In this document: positions 60,387 through 64,000 of the stretch, in pieces
Layout of the letters: every line of letters starts with the position of its first letter
Numbering within the stretch: position 1 is the stretch's first letter
Origin: Mucor racemosus
Taxonomy: Eukaryota; Mucoromycota; Mucoromycetes; Mucorales; Mucoraceae
Assembly: GCA_027405735.1 (NCBI GenBank)
Contig: JAPEHQ010000003.1
Location: 1,798,001-1,862,000 of the forward strand
Direction of reading: 5' to 3'
Length of the DNA: 64,000 nt
Position numbers and translations under genes: made by a program
Notes under the pieces: generated by a model
Seen by the model: only the letters and a program-made list of their open reading frames with translations
What the model was told of the DNA's origin: nothing
Databases searched by the model: none

Positions 60387-62295
60387 TTAGTTTTCCTCTT
60401 GGAAACCAGGGACTTGGACTAGAGTATGTTCAACATTGACTTCATTACAATCATCTTGAGGAACACCACTTTCATGAACAACGCAGGCAAAATCAGTTGT
60501 GTTTTCCATGACAACCATGGGATGATGCCAGACACCTTGACGATAATTGATACCTTGCTTAGATGAAGCGATGAAAGCTTTCAAAGTAGACATATCAGGC
60601 TTATCGTCCTTACCGTTAAGAGCAACAATAACGAGGTAACCACGAGTCTTACCATCAGTCAAAGGAATGAAAGCTTGGCTGGAATAAGGGTGTCTTTCCA
60701 ACAACTTGACGGTGAAGGGAAGCTCGGTAGTAGGACGACAATGGAAGATACACATGTTGATCTTACCATTCCCGCTGGGGAACAAGTTGCTGACAGCAGC
60801 AACACGATGATACTTTTCAGCAGTGCCTTGGTTAGCGCTGGTAACTTCGGTAGTAGCATCAGTGTGAATAACATCACCATAAGGAGCATAAGCCTCGGAA
60901 GTCAAAGGTACAGCAACAATACCACCCTTGAGGGCAGAAGGAGAAACAATTGGTAATTGAGGAATCTTTCCACCTTCAACGACACCATAAAGACGAAGAC
61001 GCTTAATACCGCCGTCTGATTTAGACATTAGTATACAGTTAAATCCTAATTCAAAATTATAGAGACTTACCAGGAATAATAGAGATCTTGGCATGAGTAA
61101 AGACCTTATCGGTGTGAGCAGTATCAAAGTAAAATACACTGTTGGGACCAGTTGAAGAGGGCTCAACAAGAGTGAACCATTCAGCATTAGCAGCAGGAAC
61201 AGCATCAGTAGAGTTGGTTGCTTCCAACTTGATTTGACGAGGGAAGTTACCCTTAAAGTGAGTAGTATCAACTTCAGCTTGCAAGATGTGACCAGCAGCA
61301 CCCAAACGAAGCACAACAAAATCAGAATAACCCTCAACACGGGAGCGAGCTGTTTGCCATCCATCACCTTGATTCTTACCACGACCGGGTAAAACTAAAA
61401 AATCGCCGGGACCATAATGTTCATCACTAACTTGAACAGATCTACCTCCATGTCCAACAAAAGCTAAATCAATGATAGAGCTAATCATTTGCTTATCAGT
61501 ATAGTGTTCTTTGTGTCTTTACTAATATTTTAAAAAACTTACTCCTTGTCCTTGGGCAAAGTAGGTTGAACATCACCGTAAACACGGAAACGAGCAATAC
61601 CACCATCGGGATAGTTGTTCAAACGAAGATGAGTGTAAACAGATGTTTGTTGTTCTAAAACGAAGAAATTGTGGCAACTGGGAGGAAGCTCGACCTTGGG
61701 AAGGATTTCAGTCCAAACAAGATCTTTTTCCAAACCAGTACCAGTAGGGCAATAAGCAGCCTCGACTGATGCAGCAGGTGCTTGATTACCAGTGAAATAA
61801 CTGGTATCAATGTCAAAACCATTGATGGCACCAGCAAATCCAAGCTTAATGATACACCTATAAAAATAGTCAGAACACTACATCTTGAACCAACATTTCT
61901 TTTCATTATTCATTACCAATCATAGGTATCGTTATGGCGCTTTGATTCCCATCCATCCATCCAGGAACCGGTATCTGAAATTATTAGAATAGCAGAATTT
62001 AGTACCCAATGTCAAAAAATAAAAATAAAAAATTCAATACTAACCAACAAACTTATCTGGACAATGAAGAGCAGGCTCTGGGTTAAGCATCATAGAAGCA
62101 GGAGCAAAGAATTCATCAGTAACCTTGATAACAGCACTTCCGAGAGCAGAGCTAGCCAAATCTAAATGAAAATGATTAGCGATTGTGATGATTGATCTTC
62201 TTGTATTTCGCAATTATTTTACCGATAGACTTGTACAATTTAGACTTTTGAAAGTCTTTTTGAGCAATCTTGGTAAAATCAGGTGCGTTTGTCAT
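60387..62295 (-). CDS. Allantoicase-ureidoglycolate lyase fusion
   Basis: Six exons (62295-62223, 62161-62045, 61974-61917, 61857-61543, 61480-61071, 61015-60387) join in phase to 533 residues. Residues about 25-187 and 188-340 are the two allantoicase repeats: GSWMDGWESKRH, GFDIDTSYFTGNQAP and GGIARFRVYG in the first; GRSVQVSDEHYG, FLVLPGRGKNQGDGWQTAR, VDTTHFKGNFP and DGGIKRLRLYG in the second. After a linker (336-350) comes a ureidoglycolate lyase (AllA/Dal3) domain: AVPLTSEAYAPYGDVI, LERHPYSSQAFIPL and INYRQGVWHHPM. The last allantoicase motif and the whole lyase share one unbroken exon. The protein would convert allantoate to ureidoglycolate plus urea, then to glyoxylate plus urea. Yeast keeps these as separate DAL2 and DAL3. 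Confidence 0.93.
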
Positions 62296-62314
62296 TTTTA
62301 AACTTTTATGATTA

Positions 62315-62372
62315 GATAGAGAAGGGGGAGAAAGGACTAAGGATTAGATGAATATATGTATCTTTTTTTATC
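62315..62372. promoter_or_regulatory. GATA motifs upstream of the allantoicase fusion
   Basis: Two GATA cores on the minus strand (62372-62369 and 62362-62359, 10 bp apart) and one on the plus strand (62315-62318) lie 20-77 bp upstream of the start. GATA factors control nitrogen-catabolite genes, including allantoin genes, in fungi. The motif is short and this DNA is AT-rich, so chance is possible. Confidence 0.35.
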
Positions 62373-64000
62373 AAAGGTGGGATATTTAATCCTTTTTGCT
62401 TGAGGAGTCACAAACAAAGAGAGCCTCCAATCATTGTGTAGTTATACCATCTATTTGAAATGCAGAGAAATATACCTTTGCCCTTTAGCAGAAGCCTATT
62501 TCCTTAAAAAAGAATTGCAGATTCTTTCTTTTACTCAAAAAGATAGAGCAAAGTCTATTAAAATCGATTTTTTCATGTTTCAATCTTCCCACGAAATGGC
62601 CAATAGTATTAACACATGAATTCAGCTGATCGAAAGCATTCGCATTTGATATAACCTACTTGAAACAAACATCAAACGATGCTCAGATACGGATATATGT
62701 TGTTGATGATACACATTTTAGCCTCATCCATGGCTCAAAAGTGTATGAATAATATATTTCGAGATTTGTAAGTATTTGTGCAACCTTCTTGTTATAGTTT
62801 GTTCAGACTTTGGTGTAACAAATGTCGTATTACTACTTTTATATTTTCATATGCAATCTTTGTATGTTATCCCGACAAACTCGACTATTTCATTCAAATA
62901 AATTAGATTCTTAAAGGCTTGTGTGTATAATTGAGCTCCTGGTAATTGGCACATACTAAATCAACAATAGATAATCTAAATTGCTCGATCTAATGAAAAC
63001 TACAATTAGATGAAATGTGCTCCCAGAATGAAAGAATACATCTCCGCCTGGCCAGATTGTTATATAAACAGGAAATTATAATAGATGTAATGGCCTCAAA
63101 AGTTCAAATTTAATGATGTCCTTTAATGGAGAAGAAATAAATCATAGTCTTAAAGGTTGATTCTTGTTCTAAATACATTGATTTATTTAGAAATATTATC
63201 TCCTGTAAATGCATTTCAACAGTAGCATCCGATTTTTCGGCAATTTTGTTTCAGAAGCAATCATGTATAAACTGTATCATCGCACTTGAGGTTCATATTT
63301 TCGACTCCTTTGAGTCTGATTAGTATACCTCAAAACTCATATACCAATAATACGTACTTTTCCTTTCAACGATTGTGCTTCTTTCTCAAACATTTGAAAG
63401 TTGTTTGATTGGCGTGAATGTTAGATCTTTATTTTTCTCAATTCTTGACGAATGAATAAATATTTTGCTATACTCTAAATGCTAGAGAATATGCTAACCA
63501 AAGTATTATAGTCTCCTTTTATAATATAAGCCTGAATCCATTCTTTAAATGCTAAAAAATAGACAATATACTCCATGACAGGAGTTGACGATTTGAAAAT
63601 ATGATAGTTTTTATGAGGATTTTACAAAGAAATGCAAATAAAAAAGAAGTATATAATTTAAATGTAAGCCTCGACATATCATAACCCAAAAATCTACTCA
63701 ATCTTTTGCCAAATACTTTGTGAAAATTCTTTGAATTTACCATATAAAAAATACCGAAAATTCGAATAAATACGGGAAAAAATCCTTTATAAAGCATATA
63801 TAATCAATTGATAAGCTTTATGTCATGTAGATACGCAAAGATACAGCTAAATAAAGCATCATTACCAGAGATAGAATACATTTTTGCATTCGTTTTATTA
63901 TAATCTTTAGAAAATGTTCAAGCAAAAACGTTTTTATGATTCGACAGCAAACCGTATATTTTTAAATTGCTTTGCAAATACAGATTATCTTTGCTACTGA
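62373..64000. other. Gene-free right end
   Basis: No exon could be supported. Open frames at 62434-62619 (+) and 63552-63797 (-) have no recognisable motif and were left uncalled. Confidence 0.5.

Noticed and set aside
1..64000. tRNA, rRNA or CRISPR features
   Set aside because: No cloverleaf with a T-loop like GGTTCRANNC, no rRNA core sequence, and no regularly spaced direct repeats with unique spacers were seen by eye; a dedicated scan could still find a tRNA.

Overview
This window looks like AT-rich nuclear DNA from an early-diverging fungus, most likely Mucoromycota (probably Mucorales). The reasons are very short introns (about 42-100 bp, usually GTAAG...TAG), compact genes split into many exons, a Zn2Cys6 DNA-binding protein, Golgi/vacuole/nuclear-pore housekeeping genes of fungal type, and long homopolymer and CAA/CAG tracts. 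I cannot name the species. No rRNA, tRNA or CRISPR was recognised.

Layout. 1-5.5 kb: a broken dynein intermediate chain exon and the first copy of a decayed interspersed repeat (called repeat A here). 5.5-12.5 kb: a gene island with an SLC25 mitochondrial carrier, a Nup35/Nup53 nucleoporin, an FSH-type serine hydrolase, an Ert1/AcuK-like Zn2Cys6 regulator and a polyQ/polyH bHLH regulator. 12.5-21.5 kb: gene-free DNA with homopolymers, a 171-bp tandem duplication, a decayed four-unit array of about 187 bp, and a second repeat A. 21.5-23.8 kb: an NPC2/ML lipid-transfer protein with a 5-nt micro-exon and a NiCoT nickel/cobalt transporter. 24-29.3 kb: gene-poor, with one LTR-like fragment. 29.3-43.1 kb: two almost identical, apparently intact hAT transposons about 1 kb apart. 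44-52.5 kb: a dense island with Rab18, an LYR-type protein, a LAMTOR1/Ego1-like lipid-anchored protein, an importin-alpha-like ARM protein, a bacterial-type CMP kinase and a ZIP9/Atx2-like transporter. 55-57.7 kb: COG8 with a 350-residue acidic/basic tail. 58 kb: a short reading frame broken by two stops. 60.4-62.3 kb: a single gene fusing allantoicase to ureidoglycolate lyase.

How genes relate. Rab18, COG8, the ZIP9/Atx2-like transporter, NPC2 and LAMTOR1 all belong to endomembrane traffic or the vacuole/lysosome surface, but they look like ordinary neighbours rather than a cluster. The allantoicase-ureidoglycolate lyase protein would turn allantoate into glyoxylate and urea. The NiCoT transporter could supply nickel for urease, which suggests a shared purine-nitrogen pathway, although the two genes lie 37 kb apart.

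The most notable items are the allantoicase-ureidoglycolate lyase fusion, the twin hAT elements (one with a perfect 8-bp target duplication, the other with none), the 5-nt micro-exon in NPC2, the bacterial-type CMP kinase, and COG8's long charged tail. Exon joins were worked out by hand from splice sites, reading phase and family similarity; no transcript data were available.
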